Assembly: GCA_027315105.1 (NCBI GenBank)
Contig: DAHUYP010000076.1
Span: 62,001-126,000, forward strand
DNA: 64,000 bases
From: Gammaproteobacteria bacterium
GTDB taxonomy: Bacteria > Pseudomonadota > Gammaproteobacteria > Steroidobacterales > Steroidobacteraceae
Reading direction: 5' to 3'
The notes below the pieces were generated by a model. It made no database searches. It had not been told where the DNA came from and saw nothing but the letters and a program-made list of their open reading frames with translations. This document shows, in pieces, positions 42,439-50,832 of this stretch; the first letter of the stretch is position 1, and every line of letters starts with the position of its first letter. The position numbers and the translations under genes were made by a program.

Positions 42439-42479
42439 CCGCGTTGCGGACGGCTGTCGGCGCAAGCCCGCGGCCGCGC

Positions 42480-42899
42480 TCAGGATGGTGGCGGCGGTGC
42501 GAATCGGTCGATGATCGGGCAAGGAAGCCGGCTGCTGCCGCGCTCGCAGGCATCGGTCAGTTGGGTGAGCATACGCCGCAGTTCGCACAGGACGCGGAGC
42601 TGTTGATCGATGTCGGCGATCTTTCGGACCGCGAGCTGATGTGCGCCGTGACGATCGCGCATTCGATCCAGCCGCAATAGCACGGCGATCTCCGCCAGGC
42701 TGAAGCCCGCGCGTTGTGCGCGCCTGATGCCCCGCAGGCGCTCCAGCACATCGCTGCCATAGCGCCGGAAGCCCAGCGGCGGACGGACAGGGGACGACAG
42801 CAGGCCGCGCCGCTGGTAATAGCGGACGGTCTCGACGCCGACGCCGGCGGCCTTCGCGAGCCGGCCGATGGTCATGCCGGCGGACGGACGCTGTGCCAT
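42480..42899 (-). CDS. MerR-family metal-responsive regulator
   Basis: A 139-residue regulator. The N-terminal helix-turn-helix [25 protein letters not shown] is followed by the MerR dimer helix and a C-terminal cysteine loop [16 protein letters not shown]. In MerR of Tn501, Hg(II) binds Cys82, Cys117 and Cys126; here the last two are aligned but the position of Cys82 is Ala/Gly (RHGAHQL), so mercury sensing as in MerR is unlikely. A two-cysteine site resembles CueR, though with longer spacing. It is divergent from the copper ATPase, its likely target. Start ATG at 42899. Confidence 0.88.
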   Translation of the reverse strand: MAQRPSAGMTIGRLAKAAGVGVETVRYYQRRGLLSSPVRPPLGFRRYGSDVLERLRGIRRAQRAGFSLAEIAVLLRLDRMRDRHGAHQLAVRKIADIDQQLRVLCELRRMLTQLTDACERGSSRLPCPIIDRFAPPPPS

Positions 42900-42908
42900 G
42901 CGATCCTC

Positions 42909-42940
42909 TTGACTCCGTACTGCGGTACAGGGTGTATCCT
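42909..42940 (+). promoter_or_regulatory. MerR-type promoter/operator for the copper ATPase gene
   Basis: A -35 box TTGACT (42909-42914) and a -10 box TATCCT (42935-42940) are separated by a 20-bp spacer, longer than normal. The spacer contains the dyad CCGTAC-TGCG-GTACAG (42915-42930), close to the CCGTAC-N4-GTACGG operator of MerR-type promoters. Over-long spacers corrected by DNA distortion are the hallmark of MerR-family activation. The target is the downstream P-type ATPase at 42981. Confidence 0.8.
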
Positions 42941-42980
42941 TGAGCCGAACGAGTCGCAATGCAAGCGCAGGCAGGTCAGC

Positions 42981-45383
42981 ATGCATAACCAGCACCGCAG
43001 CCCCCGCCCGGGACACGCGCCCGCGCCGGCGCCCGCAGCGTCGGCAGCCGATCACGCGTGCTGCGGCGCCCAGGGCCGAAGCGAAGACCCCGCGGCACAG
43101 GCGGTCGATCCGGTGTGCGGCATGAGCGTTACGGTCGCGAACGCCAGGCATCAATTGCTGCAGGATGGGAAGGATTTCTATTTCTGCTGCGCGGGCTGCC
43201 TGGAGAAGTTTCGCTCCAGCCCCGGCCGCTACCTGATTCCGCCGGCGGCGCGCGCCGACATCGTGATCCCGGGCGCGACTTACACCTGCCCGATGCATCC
43301 GGAGATTCGGCAGACTGGTCCGGGCAGCTGTCCACTGTGCGGCATGGCGCTCGAGCCGCTCGGGCCGGTGCCGGAGATCGAATCGAATCCCGAGCTGCTC
43401 GACATGCGCCGGCGCTTCTGGGTGAGCGCGGCCCTCACGCTGCCGCTGCTCGTCTACGCCATGCTGGAGATGGCGGGTGCGCCGCAATGGGGATGGAGCC
43501 CGGTCGCGCTGGGCTGGGCGCAACTCGCGATCGCCTCGCCGGTGATTGCCTGGGGCGGCTGGCCGTTCCTCGAACGCGGCTGGCGTTCGCTGCGCACGCG
43601 CCGGCTCAACATGTTTACGCTGATCGGGCTGGGCGTCACGGTCGCCTACGGCTACAGCGTCGTCGCCGTGTTGGCGCCCGGGGTCTTCCCGCCGGCGTTT
43701 CGCGATGCACACGGACGCGTGGAGCTGTACTTCGAGGCCGCCGCCGCCATCGTCACGCTGGTGCTGCTCGGGCAATGGCTCGAGCTGCGCGCGCGCAGCC
43801 GGACCGGCCGCGCACTCAGGAGCCTGCTCGATCTGGCGCCGCAGCGGGCGCGCCGTCTGGATGTCGCGGGGGCGGAGGCGGATGTCGAGCTGTCGGCCGT
43901 CGTGCTCGGCGATCGGCTGCGCGTGCGGCCCGGGGAGAAGGTGCCCGTGGACGGCACGGTGCTCGAGGGCGCAAGCGCGATCGATGAGTCAATGGTGACC
44001 GGCGAGCCCATCCCGGTCGAGAAGCGCCGCGGCGATCGGGTCATCGGCGCCACCCTCAACGGCCAGGGGTCCTTCGTCATGCGCGCCGAGCGGGTCGGCA
44101 GCGACACGCTGCTGGCCCGGATCGTCCAGATGGTGGCGACCGCGCAGCGAACGCGGGCCCCCATTCAGAGCCTGGCGGACCGCGTTTCCGCCTGGTTCGT
44201 ACCCGCCGTGATGGCCGCTGCGCTCGTGGCGGCGCTGGTGTGGGGGCTCTGGGGTCCGGCGCCGCGGCTGCCGCATGCGCTGCTGGTCGGCGTGTCGGTG
44301 CTGATCGTCGCCTGTCCGTGCGCGCTCGGGCTTGCGACCCCGATGTCGATCATGGTCGCCATGGGCCGTGGCGCGGGCATCGGGGTCCTGTTTCGCAGCG
44401 CGGAGGCCATCGAGCAGCTGCGCAGCGTGGATACGCTGGTGGTGGACAAGACCGGGACGCTCACCGAAGGCCGGCCCAGGGTCGCGAAGATCGTGCCCGT
44501 CGACGGGATCGACGAAGCGCACCTGCTCACGCTGGCCGCGGCGCTCGAGATCGGCAGCGAGCACCCGCTCGCGGCCGCGATCGTGGCGGCGGCCCGGGAG
44601 CGAGGCGTCGCGGTCACGGCGGCAGCGGATTTCCAGGCGCGTGCGGGCTTGGGTGTCGTCGGCCGCGTGGACGGCGCTGCCGCGGCGCTCGGCAATGCGG
44701 CGCTCATGCAGGCGGAACGGGTGAGTGTGGCCGCACTGGCACCGGCGGCCGAGGCTCTACGGATCGACGGACAGACCGTCATGTTCCTCGCCTCGGACGG
44801 CAAGCTCGCCGGGCTCATCGGTGTCGCCGATCCCATCAAGCCGTCGTCGGTCGAGGCGGTGAGTCGGCTGCGCGCCGAGGGCGTACGCATCATCATGCTG
44901 ACCGGTGACACGCGTACCAGCGCCGAAGCGATCGCCCGGCGCCTGGGGTTGGACGAGGTGATCGCGGGCGTGCTGCCCGAGCAGAAGATCGATGTCGTGC
45001 AACGGCTGCAGAGCGAGGGACGCATCGTCGCCATGGCCGGTGACGGGGTCAATGACGCGCCGGCGCTCGCCCAGGCCCAGGTGGGCATTGCCATGGGAAC
45101 GGGGACCGATGTCGCCATGGAGAGCGCGGGCGTAACCCTGGTCAAGGGCGATCTTCGCGGCATCGTGCGGGCACGATCATTGAGCCGGCGCACGATCGGG
45201 AACATCAAACAGAACCTGTTCCTCGCCTTCGTCTACAACACCATCGGCGTGCCGGTGGCGGCCGGCGTTCTCTACCCGATGCTCGGCTGGCTGTTGAGTC
45301 CCATGCTCGCTGCCGCGGCGATGTCGCTGAGTTCCGTATCGGTGATCGGCAATGCGCTGCGCCTGCGTACGGCGAGGCTCTAG
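42981..45383 (+). CDS. Cu(I)-type P1B-ATPase with YHS and heavy-metal-binding N-terminal domains
   Basis: An 800-residue transporter. Order of domains: a His/Pro/Cys-rich start with ADHACCG, a YHS domain ([21 protein letters not shown]), a short metal-binding domain ([24 protein letters not shown]), eight predicted transmembrane helices with the transport motif [11 protein letters not shown], the phosphorylated Asp in DKTGTLTEG, the HP motif SEHPLAAAI, and [13 protein letters not shown] and the HP motif indicate Cu(I)/Ag(I) export. The MXCXXC HMA domain of CopA is replaced by the YHS and PMHP modules. Controlled by the divergent MerR regulator. Confidence 0.93.
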   Translation: MHNQHRSPRPGHAPAPAPAASAADHACCGAQGRSEDPAAQAVDPVCGMSVTVANARHQLLQDGKDFYFCCAGCLEKFRSSPGRYLIPPAARADIVIPGATYTCPMHPEIRQTGPGSCPLCGMALEPLGPVPEIESNPELLDMRRRFWVSAALTLPLLVYAMLEMAGAPQWGWSPVALGWAQLAIASPVIAWGGWPFLERGWRSLRTRRLNMFTLIGLGVTVAYGYSVVAVLAPGVFPPAFRDAHGRVELYFEAAAAIVTLVLLGQWLELRARSRTGRALRSLLDLAPQRARRLDVAGAEADVELSAVVLGDRLRVRPGEKVPVDGTVLEGASAIDESMVTGEPIPVEKRRGDRVIGATLNGQGSFVMRAERVGSDTLLARIVQMVATAQRTRAPIQSLADRVSAWFVPAVMAAALVAALVWGLWGPAPRLPHALLVGVSVLIVACPCALGLATPMSIMVAMGRGAGIGVLFRSAEAIEQLRSVDTLVVDKTGTLTEGRPRVAKIVPVDGIDEAHLLTLAAALEIGSEHPLAAAIVAAARERGVAVTAAADFQARAGLGVVGRVDGAAAALGNAALMQAERVSVAALAPAAEALRIDGQTVMFLASDGKLAGLIGVADPIKPSSVEAVSRLRAEGVRIIMLTGDTRTSAEAIARRLGLDEVIAGVLPEQKIDVVQRLQSEGRIVAMAGDGVNDAPALAQAQVGIAMGTGTDVAMESAGVTLVKGDLRGIVRARSLSRRTIGNIKQNLFLAFVYNTIGVPVAAGVLYPMLGWLLSPMLAAAAMSLSSVSVIGNALRLRTARL

Positions 45384-45917
45384 ATGGGGCCCGCCCAGTG
45401 CGAGCAGGCATCGGCGTCGCTGCGCGTTCTTTTTGTCTGCATGGGCAACATCTGCCGCTCGCCGACGGCGCAGGCGGTGTTCGGCACGCTGGCGGCGCGC
45501 CTCGCGCCGGCATTGAACGTCGAGGCCGATTCCGCCGCCACGCACGCCTATCATCTGGGTGCGGCCCCGGATGAGCGGGCGCAACAGGTGGCGCGCGCGC
45601 GCGGCATCGACATGTCGGGGTTGCGCGCCCGACAGCTCGTGGCCGAAGACTTCGAGCGTTTCGACCTGGTGTTGGTGATGGACCGAGAGAATTGGCGGGC
45701 CGCCGCGGCCGTGGCACCGCCGTCGCGCCACCAACGCATCCGGCTGTTGCTCGACTTCGCGCCAGACTGTCCGCTGCGGGAGGTTCCTGATCCGTACTAC
45801 GGGGAGTTGCCGGACTTCGAGCGCGTCTTCGAGCTGACGGAGCAGGCCGCGCGGGGTCTGCTGCAGGCGCTGCAGGCCGGCTGTATGCCGGACGCAGCCG
45901 GTGGCGGACAGCCGTAG
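45384..45917 (+). CDS. Low-molecular-weight protein tyrosine phosphatase
   Basis: A 177-residue phosphatase. The P-loop VCMGNICRSPTAQAVF (CX5R) and the general-acid motif VPDPYYGELPDFERVFEL are intact. It begins at the base right after the stop of the copper ATPase, so co-expression is likely. Such phosphatases act on tyrosine-phosphorylated proteins, or in some cases on arsenate. Its start codon ATG at 45384 has no separate promoter space. Confidence 0.9.
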   Translation: MGPAQCEQASASLRVLFVCMGNICRSPTAQAVFGTLAARLAPALNVEADSAATHAYHLGAAPDERAQQVARARGIDMSGLRARQLVAEDFERFDLVLVMDRENWRAAAAVAPPSRHQRIRLLLDFAPDCPLREVPDPYYGELPDFERVFELTEQAARGLLQALQAGCMPDAAGGGQP

Positions 45918-46058
45918 TGCCGGCCGGTCCGACGGCGCTCATACTACGACGCATCGGCGGCGCATCGACTCCGGAGAGAACGCAACCTGGATACCTCGGA
46001 CCTTTCGGAACGCAGCTCCGGCACGCGGCTCGCGGATCGGGGCGAGCAGCAGTGCGGC

Positions 46059-47525
46059 GTGGTCCTGAGCAATAGCTATGCGCGCCTGCCGGAGCATTTC
46101 TTTGCGCGGCTCGAGCCGGTACCGGTGGCCAGGCCGCGTCTCATCCAGCTCAACCAGGGACTCGCCGCGCAGCTCGGTCTCGAACTGAGCGGCCTCGACG
46201 CCGATGGCGCGGCGGCGTTGTTCGCGGGCAACCGGTTGCCGCCGGGGGCCGAGCCGATCGCGATGGCCTACGCCGGACACCAGTTCGGTCACTTCGTGCC
46301 GCAACTCGGCGACGGACGAGCGATCCTGCTGGGCGAAGTGCGCGATCTGGACGGTGTGCGCCGCGACCTGCAGCTCAAGGGGTCCGGGCGGACGCCTTTC
46401 TCGCGCAATGGCGACGGTCGCGCGCCGATGGGCCCGGTGCTGCGGGAATATCTGGTCAGCGAGGCCATGCATGCGCTCGGCGTCGCGGCGACCCGTGCGC
46501 TCGCCGCCGTCGCGAGCGGCGAGAGCGTTCATCGCGTGCAGAGGCTGCCCGGAGCCATCCTGACCCGCGTGGCCGCCAGCCACGTGCGCGTGGGTACGTT
46601 CCAATATTTCGCCGCACGCGGGGACGTGGACGCCACCAGGCGGCTGGCGGACTACGTGATCGAGCGCCATTACCCGGACTGCCGCGCCGCGCGATCGCCG
46701 TATCTGGCGCTGCTGCGGGCGGCGACGGCGCGTCAAAGCCGGCTGATCGCGAGCTGGATGCACGTCGGCTTCGTCCACGGCGTGATGAATACCGACAACA
46801 TGTCGATCGCGGGCGAAACCATCGACTTCGGGCCCTGTGCCTTCATGGACGCGTATGACCCGGCGACGGTGTTCAGCTCGATCGACACCTTCGGCCGCTA
46901 TGCCTACGCCAGCCAGCCGCTCATCGCGCAGTGGAACCTCGCGCGGTTCGCCGAGACACTGCTGCCGCTGCTCGATCCGGTGCCGGCACGGGCTGCGGAG
47001 CTGGCGGAAGAGGCCGTGGCGGGCTTCGCGGCGGGGTTCGCAGAGCACTGGCTGGCGGGCATGCGCACAAAGCTCGGACTGTTCAGCGCCGAGAGCGGCG
47101 ATCTGGCGCTGGTGCGGCAACTGTTCGATGCCATGCAGCGCAATCGGGCGGATTTCACACTGACGTTTCGGCGGCTCTGCGATGCCGCAGTGAATGAGCA
47201 GGCCGACGCGGATCTGCATGTCCTGTTTGCGAACCCGAGCGAGTACGCCGACTGGGCAGCGACGTGGCGATCGCGCCTGGCGCGCGAGCCGCGGGCGCCC
47301 GAGGTGCGTACCGAGAGGATGCGCCGTGCCAATCCGGCCTTCATCCCGCGCAACCATCGGGTCGAGCAGGTCATACAGGCCGCCGTCGAGCGCGAAGATT
47401 TCGGGCCCTTTGTCGAATTGCTGCTTGTCCTGTCGCGGCCGTACGAGGATCAGGCAGGCTTCGAAGCCTACGCCGAGGCGCCGCAGGCGGACGAGCGCGT
47501 GCTGCGCACGTTCTGCGGCACCTGA
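46059..47525 (+). CDS. selO: SelO/YdiU protein adenylyltransferase (AMPylase)
   Basis: A 488-residue pseudokinase-fold enzyme that AMPylates proteins in redox stress. Motifs: NSYARLPEHFFARLEPVPV, AMAYAGHQFGHFVPQLGDGR, LKGSGRTPFSRNGDGRAP, GVMNTDNMSI and the DFGPCAFMD motif. The C terminus (RTFCGT) keeps a cysteine where selenocysteine occurs in eukaryotic SelO. The annotated start is GTG at 46059; a CTG at 45986 (9 bases after a GGAGAGA site) would add about 24 residues not needed by the family. Confidence 0.9.
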   Translation: MVLSNSYARLPEHFFARLEPVPVARPRLIQLNQGLAAQLGLELSGLDADGAAALFAGNRLPPGAEPIAMAYAGHQFGHFVPQLGDGRAILLGEVRDLDGVRRDLQLKGSGRTPFSRNGDGRAPMGPVLREYLVSEAMHALGVAATRALAAVASGESVHRVQRLPGAILTRVAASHVRVGTFQYFAARGDVDATRRLADYVIERHYPDCRAARSPYLALLRAATARQSRLIASWMHVGFVHGVMNTDNMSIAGETIDFGPCAFMDAYDPATVFSSIDTFGRYAYASQPLIAQWNLARFAETLLPLLDPVPARAAELAEEAVAGFAAGFAEHWLAGMRTKLGLFSAESGDLALVRQLFDAMQRNRADFTLTFRRLCDAAVNEQADADLHVLFANPSEYADWAATWRSRLAREPRAPEVRTERMRRANPAFIPRNHRVEQVIQAAVEREDFGPFVELLLVLSRPYEDQAGFEAYAEAPQADERVLRTFCGT

Positions 47526-47531
47526 GGCGCC

Positions 47532-47552
47532 GTCGATCGGTCCGCGATCGAC
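47532..47552 (+). terminator. 7-bp stem hairpin immediately after selO
   Basis: Arms GTCGATC (47532-47538) and GATCGAC (47546-47552) pair perfectly around a 7-base loop, 6 bp after the selO stop. No U-tract follows. It probably marks the end of the selO transcript ahead of the minC promoter. Confidence 0.4.
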
Positions 47553-47603
47553 CTGCTGCCGCGGTACCGGCTGCGGGGGCGGTCCGGGCGGTGCCGATTT
47601 CGA

Positions 47604-47631
47604 TTGAGTCGGGGACACTTATGGGTACACT
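47604..47631 (+). promoter_or_regulatory. Candidate sigma-70 promoter for minCDE
   Basis: TTGAGT (47604-47609), 16-bp spacer, TACACT (47626-47631), which is close to the TTGACA/TATAAT consensus. It lies about 70 bp before the minC TTG start, in the only gap before the min operon. Confidence 0.5.
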
Positions 47632-47702
47632 GCCGATCCAATCCCGGCCAGCGTCGAGCGCCCCCTTCGGCGCGAGCGGCCGCCGAGTGCGCGAGGATCG
47701 AT

Positions 47703-48503
47703 TTGAGCACGAATCTTGAGTTCAGTCTGCCTGAGGCCGCCCAGGCGCTGCCGCCGGTGATCGATATTCGTTATGGCCAGGTCGGTCTGGTGCACGTGCG
47801 CGTGCGGACCACGGATCCCGGCGTCATCCTGGACGAGCTGACCGGGCGCATCGCGGCCGCGCCGCATTTCTTTCGGCGCACCGCCGTATGCCTGGATCTC
47901 AGCGCGCTCGATCAGGTGCCTGAGGTAGCCGAGATCCGGGCGGTCATCGAGGCGGTGCGCCGCGCCGGTATGCTGTCGATCGGCCTGGCCGGCGACTCCG
48001 CGACGCTGGACGGCGTCGCGAGCGTCCTGAATCTGCCGCTTCTGTCCGGCCTTCGAACCGCGATCCGCTCCGTGCCCGTCGTTCAGCCGCCCCAGGCCGT
48101 ACCGCCGTCGCCGGTACCGGCGACAGCGGTACCGGCGCAGGCACCCGAGCCGACCGCCGCCGATTCGAGCGCTCCGGCCCTGATTCATACGCAGCCGGTC
48201 CGCTCGGGACAGCGGATCTACGCACGCCATCGCGATCTCATCGTCACCGCCGGGGTCGGCGCCGGCGCTGAAGTCATGGCGGACGGCTGTCTGCACGTCT
48301 ATGGCGCGCTGCGCGGGCGCGCGATGGCGGGCGCGCACGGCGAGCTCGCGGCGCGCGTGTTCTGCCAGGATTTCCAGGCGGAGCTGGTGTCGATCGCAGG
48401 CGTGTTCCGTGTCTTCGAGACGATCCCGGCCGAACTCGCCGGCAAGCCGGTGCAGGCGTGGCTCACGGGCGATGATCTGCATTTCGCGCGCATCGGCGGC
48501 TGA
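47703..48503 (+). CDS. minC: Septum site-determining protein MinC
   Basis: A 266-residue FtsZ-assembly inhibitor. It starts at TTG 47703 after a GAGGAT site. The N domain (FFRRTAVCLDLSAL, then VIEAVRRAGMLSIGLAG) is linked by a Pro/Ala/Val linker (about 145-180) to the C-terminal beta-helix domain (VRSGQRIYARHRDLIVTAGV, VHVYGALRGRA-like CLHVYGALRGRAMAGA, QAELVSIAGVFRVFE). Works with MinD and MinE, which follow, to keep division at mid-cell. MinC-C is the membrane-MinD binding half. Confidence 0.95.
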   Translation: MSTNLEFSLPEAAQALPPVIDIRYGQVGLVHVRVRTTDPGVILDELTGRIAAAPHFFRRTAVCLDLSALDQVPEVAEIRAVIEAVRRAGMLSIGLAGDSATLDGVASVLNLPLLSGLRTAIRSVPVVQPPQAVPPSPVPATAVPAQAPEPTAADSSAPALIHTQPVRSGQRIYARHRDLIVTAGVGAGAEVMADGCLHVYGALRGRAMAGAHGELAARVFCQDFQAELVSIAGVFRVFETIPAELAGKPVQAWLTGDDLHFARIGG

Positions 48504-48625
48504 GCCGCAGCGCCGCGCAGACGACGTCATTGCGTTCACTCCATTGCTGACGATCGCGCCCGGCGACGCCCGGGGGTCCGGCGCGCGACTGCCTTACCCG
48601 ACCATATCAAGAGGAGAATCGAGCA

Positions 48626-49438
48626 TTGGCCGAGATCATTGTCGTAACTTCGGGTAAAGGCGGGGTTGGCAAGACCACCACTTCGGCGAGCCTGGCCTGC
48701 GGACTCGCGCAGCGCGGCAAGCGCGTCGCGGTCATCGATTTCGACATCGGACTGCGCAACCTCGATCTGATCATGGGATGCGAGCGGCGCGTGGTATACG
48801 ATTTCGTAAACGTCATCCAGGGCGACTGCACACTCAGGCAGGCGCTCATCAAGGACAAGCGCATCGACACGCTGTGTGTGCTGGCGGCGTCCCAGACCCG
48901 CGACAAGGACGCACTCAGCGATGCAGGCGTGCGCCGGGTGCTCGACGAGCTGGCGGCCGACGGCTTCGAGTACATCATCTGCGACTCGCCCGCGGGCATC
49001 GAGAAAGGCGCGCATCTGGCGATGTATTTCGCGGATCGCGCCGTGGTGGTGGTCAACCCGGAAGTCTCCTCGGTGCGCGATTCGGACCGCATTCTCGGCC
49101 TGCTCGCCAGCAAGACACAGCGCGCCGAGCGGGGCAACGGCGCAGTCAAGGAGCATCTGCTGCTGACCCGCTACAGTCCGCGCCGGGTCGCGAGCGGCGA
49201 AATGATGAGCGTCGATGACGTCAGGGAGATCCTTGGCCTGGACGTGGTCGGCGTGGTACCTGAATCACCCGACGTGCTGTCCGCCTCCAACGCCGGGACG
49301 CCCGTCATACTCAATGGCGACAGCGACGTCTCGGGCGCGTATCAGGACGCGGTCGCGCGCCTGCTCGGCGAGACGGTGCCGATGCGCTTCACGCAGGAGC
49401 CCAGGAAGGGTTTCTTCGCGCGCATGTTCGGAGGTTGA
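48626..49438 (+). CDS. minD: Septum site-determining ATPase MinD
   Basis: A 270-residue ParA/MinD-family ATPase. It has the deviant Walker A SGKGGVGKTTTSAS, switch regions DFDIGLRNLDLIMG and YIICDSPAGIEKGA, and a C-terminal amphipathic membrane-targeting helix (RKGFFARMFGG). It starts at TTG 48626 with a GAGGAG ribosome-binding site 10 bases ahead. MinD recruits MinC to the membrane; MinE follows 1 bp after its stop. Confidence 0.96.
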   Translation: MAEIIVVTSGKGGVGKTTTSASLACGLAQRGKRVAVIDFDIGLRNLDLIMGCERRVVYDFVNVIQGDCTLRQALIKDKRIDTLCVLAASQTRDKDALSDAGVRRVLDELAADGFEYIICDSPAGIEKGAHLAMYFADRAVVVVNPEVSSVRDSDRILGLLASKTQRAERGNGAVKEHLLLTRYSPRRVASGEMMSVDDVREILGLDVVGVVPESPDVLSASNAGTPVILNGDSDVSGAYQDAVARLLGETVPMRFTQEPRKGFFARMFGG

Positions 49439-49439
49439 C

Positions 49440-49709
49440 ATGGGGTTGCTCGCTCTGTTTCGCAAAACGCCCTCGTCGGCGAACGTCGCCAAGGAGCGGC
49501 TGCGCATCATCGTGGCGCAGGAGCGCAGCGCGCGCGGGGGCCCGGACTACCTGCCGCTGCTGCGCCGCGAGCTGCTCGAGGTGATCCGCAGGTATGTGAA
49601 TGTGGATCCGTCATCGGTGCAGATCAATCTCGGGCGTGAGGACGGTCACGAGGTGCTCGAGCTGTCGGTGGCGCTGCCGCAGGGGCGGGGCGCGGGCCCC
49701 GGCGGCTGA
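49440..49709 (+). CDS. minE: Cell division topological specificity factor MinE
   Basis: An 89-residue protein. The N-terminal anti-MinCD part contains NVAKERLRIIVAQERS and the C-terminal topological domain contains YLPLLRRELLEVIRRYVNVD. MinE releases MinD from the membrane, driving pole-to-pole oscillation. Its stop is 8 bp from the stop of the convergent hydrolase gene, with no room for a terminator stem. Confidence 0.95.
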   Translation: MGLLALFRKTPSSANVAKERLRIIVAQERSARGGPDYLPLLRRELLEVIRRYVNVDPSSVQINLGREDGHEVLELSVALPQGRGAGPGG

Positions 49710-49717
49710 TGTGCTGA

Positions 49718-50488
49718 TCACCTGCCCGCCGGAGCGGTGCTCAGGAACAGGGTGATCGCCGCGCCGAGCTCCGGGCTGGTGACCGCGCTCATGTGGTTGC
49801 CGGGCACCACGGCGTAGCGGCCGTTCGGAAGCGCGGCGGCGAGCGCTTCGCCCGAACCATTGTCGTCATCCTCGGTGCCCACCAGCACCAGCACCGGCAC
49901 GCGGATCTGCGCGAGCGCCTCGCGCTGCGTGTCGACGGAGGTGTCCAGAACGTGCAGCAGCGCCACTGGATCGCCGCCGACGGTTTTCAGGAATGCCTCG
50001 GCCTTCCATTCCGGCGAGCCGCGCTCGAAGCTGCCGAGGTGAGTGAGTACGCGGCGGAAAAAGGCGCCGCGACCGACGGCGTGAACGATCCCCTCCAGCC
50101 CCATTCCGGCGACGATCGCGTGGCCCGGGGTCGCGCCGCGCACCAGCATGCGGATGACCGTGCGCGCGCCCAGCGAATAGCCGCCCAGATCATAGTCTCG
50201 AACGCCGAGCGCCTCGAGCAGCGCCAAGCCGTCTTCGGCCAGCACGTCGGGCGGATAGGCGGCCGCCTCGCGCGGCTTGGCGCTGTCACCGTGGCCGCGC
50301 AGGTCCGGCATGATGACGCGATGGCCGCCGGCCGCGATCCTCGCAGCATGTCCGTAGTTGACCCAGTTGACCATCGCGGTCGAGAAGAAGCCGTGGATCA
50401 GGATCAGCGGCCGGCCGTGCCCCATCTCCCGATAGGCGAGCTGCGTGCCGTCGCGGCCATGGATGTAACGCACGGGCAGATCGATCAT
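49718..50488 (-). CDS. Alpha/beta-fold hydrolase
   Basis: A 256-residue hydrolase. The oxyanion region LILIHGFFSTAMVNW, RVIMPDLRGHGDS and the nucleophile elbow GGYSLGA (GXSXG) are clear; the acid-residue region is VLVGTEDDDNG and the catalytic His is in VVPGNHMS. The start at 50488 begins MIDLPVRYIHGRDG. A strong inverted repeat lies 18 bp upstream. Substrate unknown. Confidence 0.88.
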   Translation of the reverse strand: MIDLPVRYIHGRDGTQLAYREMGHGRPLILIHGFFSTAMVNWVNYGHAARIAAGGHRVIMPDLRGHGDSAKPREAAAYPPDVLAEDGLALLEALGVRDYDLGGYSLGARTVIRMLVRGATPGHAIVAGMGLEGIVHAVGRGAFFRRVLTHLGSFERGSPEWKAEAFLKTVGGDPVALLHVLDTSVDTQREALAQIRVPVLVLVGTEDDDNGSGEALAAALPNGRYAVVPGNHMSAVTSPELGAAITLFLSTAPAGR

Positions 50489-50505
50489 GGGCTTGCGTGC
50501 TCGCG

Positions 50506-50529
50506 AGCGCCGGCATGTGCGCCGGCGCT
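50506..50529. promoter_or_regulatory. 9-bp-arm inverted repeat in the hydrolase/methyltransferase divergent region
   Basis: AGCGCCGGC (50506-50514) and GCCGGCGCT (50521-50529) are perfectly complementary around a 6-base loop. It sits 18 bp ahead of the hydrolase ATG, so it could be an operator or leader hairpin of that gene. The rest of the 344-bp gap 50489-50832 shows no gene. Confidence 0.4.
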
Positions 50530-50832
50530 GTCCTCGCCCGCCCGCCGGCCGGCGCCACTGCTGCATTCGGGCGCCATCACGGCCGCGGCGCCCGCAGCCG
50601 CATCGGTAGCGCCGCATCGAGAATCGGGTTGTCGGGGCCGGTCGGCATGGGATCAGCGGTGGAGCGGCGTCGGCCCGCGAGAGCTTGGCACGCGGGCGCA
50701 CAGGGATCAACCGCCCGCGGGGCGGTGCCGCCGACGCGGATGCGCTCGCAGTCATTGCCCGGCCGATCGAAGCGCGACATGATGCGGCCGGGACGGCCTG
50801 ATCGCCGATGCGACAGGGCAGGGAACCCGATC

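Noticed and set aside
42480-43775. 431-residue version of the MerR gene extending into the copper ATPase
   Set aside because: The extension is the complement of the ATPase; the helix-turn-helix begins right after ATG 42899, and the MerR-type operator lies just upstream.
45939-47618. 559-residue minus-strand open frame opposite selO
   Set aside because: All SelO motifs are on the plus strand; the reverse frame is Arg-rich and motif-free.
41740-48000. Possible continuation of the dormancy-type island to include the copper ATPase, LMW phosphatase and SelO
   Set aside because: These families are not part of the compared gene set and have their own regulator and promoter signals, so the island is bounded at about 40.9 kb.
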